Shown here one piece after another: positions 46,566 to 57,420 of a stretch of DNA of 64,000 nt. Position 1 is the first letter of the stretch; every line of letters starts with the position of its first letter. The notes beneath the pieces were generated by a model. The model did no database searches and was not told the DNA's origin. It saw only the letters and a program-made list of their open reading frames with translations. The position numbers were made by a program, and so were the translations under genes. The DNA is from Pleurotus djamor (taxonomy: Eukaryota > Basidiomycota > Agaricomycetes > Agaricales > Pleurotaceae), in assembly GCA_029747585.1 (NCBI GenBank), contig JAPEVF010000019.1, positions 1 through 64,000 on the forward strand, written 5' to 3'.

Positions 46566-47667
46566 ATGTTCAAACCCATCCTTCTTGCCATCCTCCTTGC
46601 CTCCTCCGCCATCGCCTCCACAACCACCACCCTCACCGACCCTCCCACGCCCGCCTCACCCTCGCCCTCACTCTCACCCGCCTTACATACCTCCTTGAAC
46701 ACCAACCCCAACATCCAGATCAACAAAAAGCGCATCCCGCAACCTTTGATGAAGGAATTCCCCAAGCTCGTCATGACTATCGAGAGATTCGAGAATGAAG
46801 CCACCCACTTCCCTGATGAGAATCCCGCTCCGGTTGATGCTCTCGTGCGTCGTCTCATTAATATCCCTTGAACACTCACCTCTACATCTCGACAGGCGTT
46901 CCAAGAAAGGTTCTCCAATGTGAACACGGAATTGAGGACTGTCACTAAGCTTGTCAAGGTATGTACTCTAGTACGTATCAGTATATCAGTACCACGATTC
47001 TTACCCTGCCCTACCCCTACCCCTACCCTACTCTTATCCTTCACGGATAATCAAAGGATTCAGGCTCTCTCTCCGAAGCCGACAGCGTGGATATCATCTC
47101 CAATGCAGAGAATATGGAAGGAGCCTTTAACTCGGCGATGAAGGTGGTGCGTTCTTGAAACACCTCCCTCCCTCCCTCCCTCTCCCTCCCTCCTCTCCGA
47201 GTCCTCCTCTTCCCAAATCCCTCTTCCCTCTTCCCTCTTCCCCACCATCCAAAAAAAAACACATTTTAAAAAAAGTTAAAAAAAACAAACAAACAGTTAA
47301 CCACCAGAAAACACGCACTCCAAAGCTTCCCCCTCGGAAGCGGGGTCTACACAACCCGCGACAACCTCATCCGTCTCGATGACACAATAATGAAGTTTTA
47401 CGACCAGTTTTTGCTTACTTTCCATGTACGTGTCCGCTCCATCCTTTGTTCTTCGTTCTTCGTTTGCCTCCCTCCTTTCACCGTTTTCTCTTCACCGTTT
47501 TCCATTTTCTATTTTCCATTTTCCATTTTCCATTTTCATATTTTGGGCTACGTCTCATGGTGATGTGGTACCCTTGGATTTGTTAGAATTCCACGACGTG
47601 TCGGGTGGCTGTTCTCAAGAAGGAGATCCATCGTGTTTTCCAGGGTGTTATTGATGCATACGCGTAA
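46566..47667 (+). CDS. HsbA-family secreted protein 2
   Basis: Five phase-0 exons: 46566-46844, 46896-46958, 47057-47146, 47297-47425 and 47587-47667, 213 residues. Signal peptide MFKPILLAILLASSAIAS. A Thr/Pro/Ser-rich linker absent from gene 1 follows (TDPPTPASPSPSLSPALHTS), then the HsbA helices: LMKEFPKLVMTIERFENEA, AFQERFSNVNTELRTVTKLV, LSEADSVDIISNAENMEGAF, TRKHALQSFPLGSGVYTTRD and VAVLKKEIHRVFQGVIDAYA. The exon-4 acceptor is the CAG at 47,294-47,296, giving LTTRKHALQ in frame; the later AG would shift the frame. The introns hold A-rich (47,250-47,295) and 7-nt TTCCATT (47,500-47,539) repeats. It lies tail-to-tail with a decayed Ecl1-like copy. Probably a secreted surface protein; the long proline-rich spacer may be O-glycosylated. 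Confidence 0.9.
47500..47539. repeat. 7-nt tandem repeat in intron 4 of HsbA gene 2
   Basis: About four to five copies of TTCCATT with variants. The same intron of HsbA gene 4 holds a shorter CATTTTC/AATTTTC version, and that of HsbA gene 6 holds about nine copies of a different 7-nt unit. Confidence 0.7.
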
Positions 47668-48784
47668 CGGTAAGAGGAGTTTAGAGTTACAAGTTGGAGT
47701 AGAGGCACTTGTTGCATCACGCGTCGTGCCTTGTTTGTCTGTCTGAATCATTCATCAATGCATCACTTGTCACTTCGTCTATTGCACTGGCACTCAACAT
47801 GCACCGTTGTTTCGCTCTTGTTCTCATCCTCGTTTTCTCCTGCATTGAGTGAGACTGAGACGACTACCCTGGGGGAAAGATGGCGCATCTTTACGAGAAA
47901 CTGGAGGAATTGGAGGTGCTGCCATTTTGAACGATTCTCCACGCTGCGACCGGAGTCAGACCGGAGCATGAATCTTGAATCAATCTTGGTTGAAAGCCGC
48001 TGCTTCGTGTACCCATCAACGTTTCGATAGACCACAGTGATCACCTACTATCGTACTCTACTCTATAGTAAAGTACTACCATGTATAATCTACTTATACA
48101 ATCACTGCGTGAGGTGATTGGTTTTCCGCGCGGAAAACCTGGCAGGTCAAAACACACGGTCTTTGAATTTGTTTTCACGGTAGAAAACGTTAGCTTCCCC
48201 TGTCGGAAAACTAGATAGAAAATAATAACTTTTCTGATAAGTCTTCACAAAGGAAATCTTGAATCAATCTCGTGTATCCATCAACGTTTCAACTGACCAT
48301 AGGTCATCTATAGTACTCTAGAGTACCGGTGCATCATCTACTTATAATAATGTCAGTCAAGCAGGGAGTCAAAATACAATGGGCACATTTGATTCAAGCC
48401 TGAGCTCGGGTGGTGCGGAGGACGGTAAGCGAAGTATGACGGGATATCCACTCTGAAGGGAGTACATACTCTACATGCAGCCGTTCGGTCGGATTTAGAG
48501 ATCGACATGGGTGGGCAGGGGGAGTCTGATAGGAGATGGGAGATGGAGGTATGAGCAGTTAGATACCGAGGAACGGTCGAAGTACGGACGGGTCGGGGAA
48601 CGAGAGGGTTTGTTCGAAGCCACACATGAGTCGTAGTGGATGGGGGTATAATGATAGAGTATATGTCACAATGAGGCTGTGTTGAGGGTGGGATGGGAAG
48701 CAACCAGAGCCAACGGAGGAGCGAACAGGGACTCTAGGGATAAGCTGAACGATGGCTCGATGACGTGTTGATGATGAGGTGATG
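47668..48784. repeat. Duplicated spacer between HsbA gene 2 and Ecl1-like copy a
   Basis: Most of this spacer is matched, with gaps, by 57,421-58,019 downstream of HsbA gene 4: the blocks AAAGATGGCGCATC, ACGATTCTCCACGCTGCGACC, and GATACCGAGGA with flanks. Internally, 47,965-48,040 (CTTGAATCAATCTTGG, CCATCAACGTTTCGA) recurs as a direct repeat at 48,255-48,300. No intact gene is seen. Confidence 0.65.
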
Positions 48785-49520
48785 GGAGTCGGTTCACATG
48801 CCTGAATACGGAGTACACGGTGCAACGGCGGCAGCCACCGACCAACAGACTCGATGTTCAGGTGCACCAGGTAAACCAATACCAATACTCGGAGACCCCG
48901 TTTTTGCATGCGCAGAAGCAGCGACAAAGGTAGAGAGGACAGAAAAACACCAGGTCGCAGCGTTTTTCATAAGAGCGACAACACGACGCCATCAATAGAC
49001 TAGGCGCATGGCATGGGCTGCGATGACATGGCAGTGTTGGGGGAGAGAAGCACCCACGAGGACGATAGGGTGGATATTGGAGAGAAGGGGAGGGGAAAGG
49101 GTACTAGGGAGATCTTGCGACAAGGATCCGGAGGTCATCAAATCGGGAGGCGAACATGATGCTTGGTGGAGGCGGCGGCGGGTTTGATGTGGGGTTTTCT
49201 TCATCTAATATGATGACGTTGTCGGCAGCAAAGTCAATCCTCTGGGATCTGCTGAGGACCTCGAGACTGATGAACATTTGAACCGGCGTTCTCACCAGCA
49301 TTCGACGACGCATATGCCTCGCATTGATGGAAGCTCTGTCGGCTCGATCGCAGACAGCGGTTTGAGTGGATTCACGCTCATACTTGAGAGCAGTCTCCCC
49401 AGAGTCACGATTCTATCGCCACGGTGGTATGGATGGTCATCGTGAGTCGTGACGAACAAGTGATGAATACAGTGGGCATGGGTGAAGGGGATATCAAATG
49501 TATGCACTGGACTTGATCCA
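48785..49520 (-). pseudogene. Ecl1-like copy a, decayed
   Basis: Minus-strand relative of the intact gene at 49,698. Recognisable pieces in order: EENPTSNPPPPPPSIMFASR (compare EPTPNPSPPPTSSMFASAHD in the intact gene), PLPFSPISTLSSSWVLLSP, a stop codon, then MKNAATWCFSVLSTFVAAS and GLPGAPEH (compare MKEAATWCFPLLSAFVVAT and GLPGALER). The N-terminal zinc motif is not preserved; sequence around the expected start instead resembles copy d at 58,280-58,400. The in-frame stop and missing motif make it a pseudogene. It lies head-to-head with copy b, about 180 nt apart, and tail-to-tail with HsbA gene 2. Confidence 0.65.
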
Positions 49521-49697
49521 ATGAGAGTCTGAGAGAAGAGAGCGATGCGTGAGTCGTGACGTGGGCTGCCAGATCAGCCTGGAAGGAGGAGTAGGCGGAG
49601 AAAAGAGTCGACGGTCGAGCGCTCAGTAAGTGGATGAACCAGTCACACGACGTCACACATCACGCTCTCTTTTTCTCAACGACGTCGACGAACAGCC

Positions 49698-50538
49698 ATG
49701 GACACGGACTGGTGTCTCCTCTGCGGAACCTATTCTCCAGTACGCACCCGACTAGACACCCTGGCATCCCAATTGAACTTAGTAGGCTGGCCAACCGTAT
49801 TGCTCCGATAGGTGCAGCCGAGCGGACAGCTTCTATGCATCGATGTCACAGCAACCCGAAGGAAGGTGGGCGGATGAAGGGAGCGGGGGTGTGATTGAGC
49901 AAGCAGACGATGAACTCGGCCTCGACCCGTCGTCTGCAAGCTCACAACATCACGGGACCAACGATGGTTCATCAGCATCCTCAACAGCCCCAGAAGAGGC
50001 GCCTTCTTCACCGCCAACGTCTCCCAACATGGGACCTATCGTAGCCGAGGAAGACGAGCCCACGCCGAACCCATCCCCGCCGCCAACAAGCAGCATGTTC
50101 GCCTCTGCGCATGATCTGACAATCTCTTCGTCCCAGTTCAACCAAGTCGGTCGGGATCAACACAGTGCGTTCCCCGTTCCCCATCGACTCGCTGCCTACT
50201 CATTTGATTCGGTCCTAGTTTCGCATGTCGCCAACCACCACCACGTATGCAACCCTCTCAAGGTTCTTCACCTTCCCCTCCCACTGCCATTCTCTCCGTC
50301 TTCCACGCTCGCATCCTGGTGGGCGCTTCTCTCCCCCGACACAGCATTCGAATCGCCGCCCACACGTCTGACCTGGTTCCCTGGTATCGGAGGCTCCGTG
50401 TCGACGTCACTCATGAAGGAAGCCGCAACATGGTGCTTCCCTCTCCTCTCTGCCTTTGTTGTCGCTACTGTGTATGTCAGCACACTGGACTCGGGTTCTT
50501 CGACTCGTCTTGGGTTACCTGGTGCACTCGAGCGCTGA
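49698..50538 (+). CDS. Ecl1-like CxxC...CSxxC protein (intact copy b)
   Basis: Three exons: 49698-49739, 49786-50164 and 50219-50538, 246 residues. Exon 1 encodes MDTDWCLLCGTYSP; exon 2 opens AGQPYCSDRCSRADSFYASM after an acceptor ending TTAGTAG. The joined DWCLxC...YCSxxC motif matches the short zinc-binding motif of the Ecl1/2/3 family, known in fission yeast as extenders of chronological lifespan that respond to nutrient and metal limitation. The rest of exon 2 is acidic and Ser/Pro-rich (EEAPSSPPTSPNMGPI, EEDEPTPNPSPPPTSSMFAS), as in fungal homologues. Exon 3 continues SHVANHHHV and ends LMKEAATWCFPLLSAFVVAT. The frame is supported by decayed copies a and c, which conserve the same residues. 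It is the only one of four copies with motif and frame intact. It converges on HsbA gene 3. The cellular role here is inference. Confidence 0.7.
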
Positions 50539-51025
50539 ATCATTTGCCCGACATTAATCTGTCCTGCCACGCGAAGCAAACGATCCTTACACCCGACCTA
50601 GCATCTCTGACTACCGACACGAGTCCTTGGTCATAGCACCCCGCATACGATGATCCATATCCCAAAGCCGATCGACTTGTCACAGGTCGTTCAGAACCTC
50701 CATGTCCCTATCTCCGCCGGTCTCCGCATCTCCGCCCGCATCCTCTTCACCCTATCAGTTGTTTCACGGTTAAGCATAAAGTTCGCGTGTATCTTATAAT
50801 ACTGTACTCTATACGGGATGAACGCGACAGTTGTTGCCATCGTTGAGGTTGGTCGTTTGCAGGACGGGCATGCCAGTTCGCTATAAGGGCAAGAGAAAAA
50901 CAATGTAGGTGTACTCTAGGTGGAATCTCGGGTCTCGAGAAGACGAATAAGAAACAACTGTGCATGACAAGAAATAAATGGCAAAGGGGTCGTGATAACC
51001 AACTTCAAGTGAGTGTCTAACTCCT

Positions 51026-51909
51026 CTACGCAGCTGCGTATGCATCAATAGTGTTCTGGAATATGGTGTGAACTCTCTTCTTGAACACAGCTATCCGGCA
51101 CGTAGTGGAGTTCTAACAAAATAAGAGCAATGTAAACATCAATCCGAATGTGGAACTGCAAAAGGGGGAGCGGTGCGTACATGGAAAACAAACAAAAACT
51201 GCTCATACTTCTTCATCGTTGCGTCATTGAGACGGACAAGGTTGTCGTGTGATGTGAAAACCCCAGATCCAAGGGGGAAGCTTTGGAGTGCGTGTTTCTT
51301 TGTCATGAACTGGTATTTCAGGGATTATTGTGGGTAGCGAAGATTCTGGAGAGAAGTGGGAGGAGGTAGAATGAGAACGTACCGCCTGCATCGCCGATTC
51401 AAAGCCTCCTACCATCATCTCTGCTTCGGAGATGATTTCCCGACTGTCGGCTTCGGAGAGGGACCCCAAGGCCTTTGTGATACGTTATATAATAAGATGT
51501 TGAGGATATTTGAATCAGAGCCAATCGTCATACCTTAACATGACTTGTATAAGTCTTCAAGTTCTCGTCCAACTTGGTGAAGCGGTTTTGGAGGATCTGT
51601 AGGGTAGAATATACCCAAGCCCACAAAGGGATGTATATGAGTAGGAGACTTCCAGGGAGATGAATTGGGCAGACGCACAACAGCATCACTCAGAGTAGGA
51701 TGTTCATCAGGGAAGTTGGTGGCTTCGTCTTCGATTGCTTTGAGAACAATGGTGAAACGGGCTAGGTCGTCTTTCAATGGCGACGGTATGCGTTTGTTAA
51801 GGACCTGGATGTTGTGGCTGGGGCGGGTATCTGAGGAGATCAGAGGGTGGGTGAGGGTGGAGATGGCGGAAGACGCAAGGAGGATGGCGAGAATGATGGT
51901 TTTGAACAT
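51026..51909 (-). CDS. HsbA-family secreted protein 3
   Basis: Minus strand, five phase-0 exons: 51909-51679, 51596-51534, 51472-51383, 51309-51181 and 51112-51026, 199 residues. Signal peptide MFKTIILAILLASSAISTLT. A spacer shorter than in genes 2 and 4 follows, then LARFTIVLKAIEDEATNFPD, ILQNRFTKLDENLKTYTSHV, LGSLSEADSREIISEAEMMV, FMTKKHALQSFPLGSGVFTS and a last helix ending FQNTIDAYAAA. Exons 2, 3 and 4 are 63, 90 and 129 nt, identical in length to genes 2 and 4. An AATAAATA element (complement of 51,996-52,003) about 90 nt upstream may serve as TATA box. It is tail-to-tail with the intact Ecl1-like gene, about 490 nt between stop codons. Likely a secreted, surface-active wall protein. Confidence 0.9.
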
Positions 51910-52632
51910 GGTGACTATCGGGGAGGTAGAGACTTGTACGTGAGGTACTTGGCTGGGGACGAATGTGAAATAGAAAGGACGGTTTGAAGAACTAAGCAGT
52001 ATTTATTGCCGAGTGTAGCGTTGAGAAGATGGTAAGCATGTGGGGATGTCCTCGATCCTTTGAGAGTCAGTAATAATGCACCCGTACACTGGCATGTCAT
52101 CAAGATGCTTGACGAAATTATCGGCTCCCGTGTCAATGCTACACGCGCATGCCGCATGTGCAAGCAGATGATGGATGTAACCATACCCGCGAGATGGCGG
52201 CGGCGGCGTTGGTGGCATTCAGCGTATACGGGAGCACTGGGCTCACACTATATTCGAGGCTCGTATCTTGATTCTGACTGGGAGGGATGGATTGAGGAAC
52301 GAACGGGGGTACAGTGGAGGAGTTTACTCCATGCGCAGAGACGAGATGGGTAGGATACTCTCCTTTAAATGTCCTTGACGCAGATCAAATTCGGTGAAGG
52401 GGGTGCGACTTGGGGACGTTTCTGTAGTACCTGGTAAACGATACCAGGATCCGGTATTGAGACTCACATATTGAGATGGCTCGAATCATGAAGGCCGTAC
52501 GCGTCTGAACGAGATTTTGGAGGGTTTGTGTAAGAAAGGCGGTGCGGATGCGGGTTGGATGCGGGTACGGTCATGGCGTCACATGTCACATAGCACGCGT
52601 CTGGCTCTCTTTTTCTCAACGACGTCGACGAA
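51910..52632. other. Divergent spacer between HsbA gene 3 and Ecl1-like copy c
   Basis: About 720 nt. It contains the promoters of the two divergent units. The 50 nt before 52,633 (TCTGGCTCTCTTTTTCTCAAC then GACGTCGACGAA) match the 50 nt before the intact Ecl1-like gene at 49,698, so the promoter-proximal region was duplicated with the gene. No other gene seen. Confidence 0.55.
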
Positions 52633-53310
52633 ATGGACACGGATTGGTGCCTCCTCTGTAGCACTCATTCTCCCGTACGCATACTTGTCTACTCTGCACA
52701 CCCTGGTATCTCAATTGAACTCAGTAGGCCGGCCAACCGTACTACTCGGATAGGTGTAGCCAACCGGACAGCTTCTATGCGTCGATGTCACAGCAACCTG
52801 TCGGGTCAAGGGAGCGGGAGTGTGATTGAGCAGGGAAACGATGAACTTGACCTCGATGCATCGTCTGCGAGCTTACGACACGGTGGGGCGTACGCGTCAT
52901 CGAATGCTGGGACGCCAACGACGGTTTATCGGCGTCCTCAACAACCCCAGAAGAAGCACCTTCCTCACCGCCAACGTCTCCCAACATGGGACCTATTGTA
53001 GCTGAGGAAGACGAGCCCACGTCGAACCCATCCCCGCCGCCAACAAGCTCTGTGCACGATCTCACAATCTCTTCGTCGCAGTTCAACCAGGTCGGTCGGG
53101 ATCAACACAGTGCGTTCCCCGTTCCCTATGAACTTGTTGCCCGCTAACACGATTCCTTTCTAGTTTCCCATGTAACCAACCACCACCACGCATACAACCC
53201 CTGCAAAATCATCCCCATTCCCCTCCCACTACCAACCTCCACTCATGCTTCCTGAGTCGGGGGCATCCTCTCGTCTGCGTCTGCCTGGTGCGCTCGAGCG
53301 CTAAATGACT
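52633..53310 (+). pseudogene. Ecl1-like copy c, decayed
   Basis: Starts like the intact copy (MDTDWCLLCSTHSP, donor GTACGC, acceptor ending CAGTAG, then AGQPYYSDRCSQPDSFYAS), but one motif Cys is Tyr (YYS for YCS). After MSQQP an 11-nt net deletion shifts the frame and brings an early stop. A second indel lies near 52,880-52,915. Further on the original frame is again recognisable (EEDEPTSNPSPPPTS, SSSQFNQVGRDQH, an intron, then SHVTNHHHAYNP) but ends early. These lesions make it a pseudogene. The 3' flank matches that of copy b (CGAAGC.AACGATCCTT, CCGTTCAGAACCTCCATGTC). Confidence 0.75.
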
Positions 53311-53630
53311 TGAACCCTTCATCATTCTGTCCTGCCACGCGAAGCCAACGATCCTTCCACCAAACCTACATCTCTGACCGCTGATTCTCTCCTGGATATC
53401 GACTCAAGTCCTTGGTCATAACACCCCGCATACAATGATACATATCAGAGCCGATCGATTTGCCACAGGCCGTTCAGAACCTCCATGTCCATGTCAACGC
53501 CCGTCTCCATATCTCCGCCCACATCCCCTTCCCTATCACTGCTGTTGTCCGCCTAGTCGCCTAGCCTTGCCGTACAACAACAAGCAGGACTGAGAAATAC
53601 TCGCGTGGAAGTGACGATGAACAAACGTAC

Positions 53631-53835
53631 ACGTTCTTGCTCCGGAGTAGGCTTGGTGCCGGGAGTGATATTGGCGGCGGCGGCTTCAAGTTCCTTTGAA
53701 AGATCCACGAGCTTGGATACGTCTGATTCGATTCTTGATGAGAGTATTATTATTGACGTTGGGGGAGAGGGGGGCGGCAAAAGTGGAGATGGTGGAAGAG
53801 GCGAGCAAAAAGCTGATGACGAGGAAGTTGAGCAT
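53631..53835 (-). pseudogene. HsbA exon-1 remnant
   Basis: The minus strand encodes a signal peptide (MLNFLVISFLLASSTISTFA, then APLSP). After a one-base frame slip it reads SRIESDVSKLVDLSKELEAA and ANITPGTKPTPEQER, then a GTACGT donor at the same place as in HsbA gene 5 (compare EADMSSLVDRSKEFEGAVAN and LTPGKPTPVQMH). The exon is 205 nt, not a multiple of three, unlike the phase-0 first exons of all complete members. No exons 2-5 follow. It is therefore a broken relative of gene 5, lying tail-to-tail with Ecl1-like copy c. Confidence 0.75.
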
Positions 53836-53849
53836 CGTGGAGACTGAAG

Positions 53850-53890
53850 CTGATCGCAACGAACACAGTGCGTTCCCTGTTCAAGTTCTC
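53850..53890 (+). repeat. Isolated Ecl1-like exon/intron junction fragment
   Basis: GATCGCAACGAACACAGTG followed by CGTTCCCTGTTC and a CTAG closely matches the exon 2 donor and intron of the Ecl1-like genes (GATCAACACAGTGCGTTCCC). It sits directly beside the start of the HsbA remnant, a scar of rearrangement rather than a gene. Confidence 0.5.
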
Positions 53891-54521
53891 TAGGCACTCA
53901 TCGTTGATCTTGCCTCAGTCTTCCATGTACCACACCAGGACTTCGTGCAGTTTGTTTGATCTATACCAAACCCTCGTCCCACTGAGTCCCTCTTCGTCGC
54001 CGGTGTTGATGGCATCGTATTATCCAAAGCAATTGCGACATTGATCTCCTCTATGGACCAGGGGTCGGTGGCGGCGCCGTTGGAACCCTTTGGTGACGTT
54101 TCGTACTACTACGCGTCAATCAACTTTTGGGTCGGTCCCTCCGGAAGCAGGCTAGTGCACGTCAATGCCCCTTCCGAAGGGCTCTCAACATGCGCTACGC
54201 GTAGGCGGAAACAAATATATCAACTTCATCACCGAGCTAATCAATGGTCACTTACTCTAGATGAATCGTCGAATCGTGGGGACGCATATGGGTACCCATG
54301 CTAGAAGCGCCGTTCGACGGTTTGAACGTCCGGATGTCGAGCAACCGCAGTCTACCCAGCATCCGTATGAACGATGTCAGTAAGTTCTCGAATTCCATCG
54401 TTTCATGTACATAAAACTGAGCGTATAAAAGGCATGGACTCTCAACGACTTTTACCAGCAAGCTCATCCCACTGCGAGCTCAACTTGGAACGTCAACTTG
54501 AACTATTTATCAATCTCCACG
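53891..54521. other. Upstream region of HsbA gene 5
   Basis: About 630 nt. Includes a TATA box, TATAAAA at 54,424-54,430, 92 nt before the ATG at 54,522. An open plus-strand segment at 54,041-54,300 (FGDVSYYYASINFWVGPSGS) has no recognisable domain and no splice partners. Confidence 0.4.
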
Positions 54522-55332
54522 ATGTTCAAATTCCTCTTCCTCGGCCTTTTCATCGTCTCTTCCACCATGTCCGCCTTGGCCTTCCCTCTGTCACCCGCAC
54601 TTGAAGCTGACATGTCAAGCCTTGTCGATCGTTCTAAGGAATTCGAGGGTGCCGTTGCCAATCTCACTCCCGGCAAGCCTACTCCGGTCCAAATGCATGT
54701 ACGTAGCATCATCTTCTACATCCCACCCTACAATATCCGTTCTCACTCCTCTCCTTCCGGTAGGCGGTCCAGAGTCAGGGCGCTGCGTTGAACAAGGCGT
54801 TGGAGACCGCTAAGCAACATATAAAGGTCTGCTCTCCTCTTCTGCATACGAAAGGCATGTTTTGTTTATACTGCTCGACCGGAATTCTAGGCGGCCGGTA
54901 CGCTATCTAATGCTGACAATCTTGTTGTCCAGAAAGGTTTTACGGATATGAAACTGCATGTAGTCTCCGCTATGAAGCAGGTGGGTCTCCCCCTACGTGC
55001 CGATCTGACCAATCTCAAAATCTCGGTCCTCCCCACCTTCACTTGTAATTTCTTAGATGGAACCGTTTGCTCGCGGTGAGGCCCTAGAAAAACTGCGTGA
55101 AAACACAGCGCGGCTCGAAGGAATCGACTTGCCGATTGACCCAATGCCTAACCTTGTCGTATGTCCCTCCCCTCCCCTTTCTTTTCTTTTTTTGGCGCAA
55201 TTATACACGATTCTGACTCTGCTTTTGGTCCCCTTACTCGATATTGTTGTGTAGGAGCTCCTCATCGCAGTTCGCAACTCCTTTGATGACCTCCCGGGGT
55301 TAGGATTGGGGGGCTTAATTCCAATTCCTTAG
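54522..55332 (+). CDS. HsbA-family-like secreted protein 5 (divergent)
   Basis: Five phase-0 exons: 54522-54698, 54764-54826, 54891-54980, 55057-55158 and 55255-55332, 169 residues. Signal peptide MFKFLFLGLFIVSSTMSALA. Helices follow: LEADMSSLVDRSKEFEGAVA, AVQSQGAALNKALETAKQHI, AAGTLSNADNLVVQKGFTDM, MEPFARGEALEKLRENTARL and ELLIAVRNSFDDLPGLG. Primary similarity to the other HsbA genes is weak, but exons 2 and 3 keep the 63- and 90-nt lengths, intron positions agree, and TLSNAD matches the TLSGAD/SLSEAD of the paralogues. It lacks the 'KK/RKHALQSFP' exon-4 block and the DAY ending. Probably a divergent member, paralogous to the broken exon at 53,631-53,835. The in-frame Met at 54,498 is rejected because it would precede the signal peptide by eight residues. 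Confidence 0.75.
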
Positions 55333-56293
55333 CTTCCCAGACCGTTGGCTCGCGAATTATAGTCTGACACTGAAGACAATCTCTATACCAGTACTTCTAC
55401 ACCTTATACTCTAAATGGCATAATGCATACTCTATGTAAAGTACGTGCTAGAAGTCGGTGGAACAGATTTTAGATATTACAACGCCGTTCTGGTTGTGCA
55501 AGGATAAAGACAGAAGTAGAAGGAGTCCAGTCGCTCTGGACGAGATTTGGAGGACACCGAGAAGGAACAAGCAACAAACGAAATTTATTCCGATGAAGAC
55601 GGACTTGTCAACTTTACGCATGATGTATTATTCAAGTATAAAAGAAGCCCAAGGAGAGCTGGGGCAAGACAACCGACTTCAGAGAATTCGCCGCCGCATT
55701 GGCTTGTCTGACTACTTATAGCCTGATATATACTCGACCTGCATTCTTAGGTACGCTTGAGCCCGAGCATCATCAGCGTTATCCCGTCGACCTGCGTCCC
55801 GGACCACTTGTTATCAAGGAGGATTCAAGGAGTATCAGGAGGGTCTCCTACCCTGTGGGCGCCTCCTGGGAGATCGTTCCGTCCCTCCATAACCACTCGA
55901 CAACCACTTGAACAAGATACTCTACATGAGCACTTGACTCTCTTCTGCCCATCCTTGTACTAGCATTTCGGAAGGTAAACGCTGAATGTTGGAACGTTGA
56001 ACGGTGAATGCTGATGAATCGATCAACACCCACTAGTGGGCTCATTTACGTGGGTGCAGAGCACGAGAAGCATCAAATAATCCTATCAAACACGTTGACA
56101 GAATGCCGGTGAACAATCGTGGCTGAGAGAGTACGGCCGTATGGGCTATTGCAGCATTGTGTCCACATGAACGCTGACACTAAGTTCAACTACTCAAGAC
56201 ATCCGCATCAACGTTTTCTTATCCCCCGGGGTTCGGGTATCAGCATTTCTCGTTCTGTATATGCATTTGCTCGGCTTGAAGCCACACTAGGCG
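55333..56293. repeat. Duplicated 5' flank of HsbA gene 4
   Basis: From about 55,632 this region parallels 45,780-46,504 upstream of HsbA gene 2, with many substitutions and small indels. The first 300 nt (55,333-55,631) are the 3' flank of gene 5 and show no gene. Confidence 0.7.
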
Positions 56294-56300
56294 TATAAAT
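56294..56300 (+). promoter_or_regulatory. TATA box of HsbA gene 4
   Basis: TATAAAT in GGCGTATAAATACTC, 60 nt before the ATG at 56,354. Same block and spacing as HsbA gene 2. Confidence 0.65.
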
Positions 56301-56353
56301 ACTCTACTGCTCACCTCAATTTCAAGCAGACTCGCCATTTCTCCGTTGTTGCC

Positions 56354-57420
56354 ATGTTCAAAACCATCCCCATTCTTCTTGCCATTCTCCTTGCCTCCTC
56401 CTCCATCGCCTCCACAAATAACACCCTTACCAATCCCCTCTCACCCCTCTCGCCCTCGCCCTCACCCACACCCGCCTTACATACCTCCTTGAACACCAAC
56501 CCAAATATCCAGATCAACAACAAGCCCACCCTTTCAACTTTGAAGGAGGCATTACCCAAGCTCGTGATGACTGTCAAGAGATTCGAAAATGAGGCCACCC
56601 ACTTCCCTGATAAGAATCCCACCCTGGTTGATGGTCTCGTGCGTCCACCTAATTCATCATGTTTTTCAAACCCTTCTGATTAATGTTGGAATCGTCATCG
56701 TCATCATCGTCACAAAACTATCCTTGAATAATCACCTCTACACCTCTACAGGCTTTCCAAGAAAGGTTCTCCAATGTGAACACGGAATTGAACTATGTTA
56801 GCGATCTTGTCAAGGTATGTAGAGTATGTATCAGTATCAGTACGACGATTCTTACCCTACCCTACTCTATCCTTCACGGATGAACAAAGGGCTTGGGATC
56901 CATCTCCGCAGCCGACAGTGCGGATATCATCTCTACTGCAGAGAATAGGGAAACAGCCTTCAAGTCGGCGATGAATGTGGTGCGTTCTTTCTACTCCTTC
57001 CTTCCTTCCTTCTTCCCTCCCTCCTCTTCCGGGATCCCGAATCTCCACCTCCACCACCCCAAAAACACACATTCTGAAACAGTGAAAAAAAACCCCCAGT
57101 TAGCCACCAGAAAACATGCACTCCAAAGCTTCCCCCTCGGAAGCGGGGTGTATACAACCCGCGACAACCTCATCCGTCTTGATGACGCGGCGATGAAGTT
57201 TTACGACCAGTTTTTGTTTGCTTTCCATGTACGTGTGGCTCCATCCTTCGTTCTTCCATTCTCCATTTCTCATTTTCAATTTTCAATTTTGGGCTCATAT
57301 GTCTCATGGTGATGACGTCCTTGGATTTGTTAGAATTCCACAACATGCCGGGTAGCTATTGTCAAGAAGGAGATTCATCGTATCTTGAAGGGTGTTATTG
57401 ATGCATACGCAACCGCGTAG
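56354..57420 (+). CDS. HsbA-family secreted protein 4
   Basis: Five phase-0 exons: 56354-56638, 56752-56814, 56890-56979, 57100-57228 and 57334-57420, 217 residues. Signal peptide MFKTIPILLAILLASSSIAS, then a Thr/Pro/Ser linker (SPLSPSPSPTPALHTS) and the HsbA helices LPKLVMTVKRFENEATHFPD, AFQERFSNVNTELNYVSDLV, SISAADSADIISTAENRETA, ATRKHALQSFPLGSGVYTTR and VAIVKKEIHRILKGVIDAYA. It is the closest relative of gene 2: promoter, introns and 3' flank are all shared, so both arose by a segmental duplication of several kb. It faces Ecl1-like copy d tail-to-tail. Function as for the family: a secreted, surface-active wall or adhesion protein, by inference. Confidence 0.9.

Noticed and set aside
52060..52353. 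97-codon plus-strand frame upstream of Ecl1-like copy c
   Set aside because: No domain, no splice structure, and it lies in the duplicated promoter spacer of HsbA gene 3.
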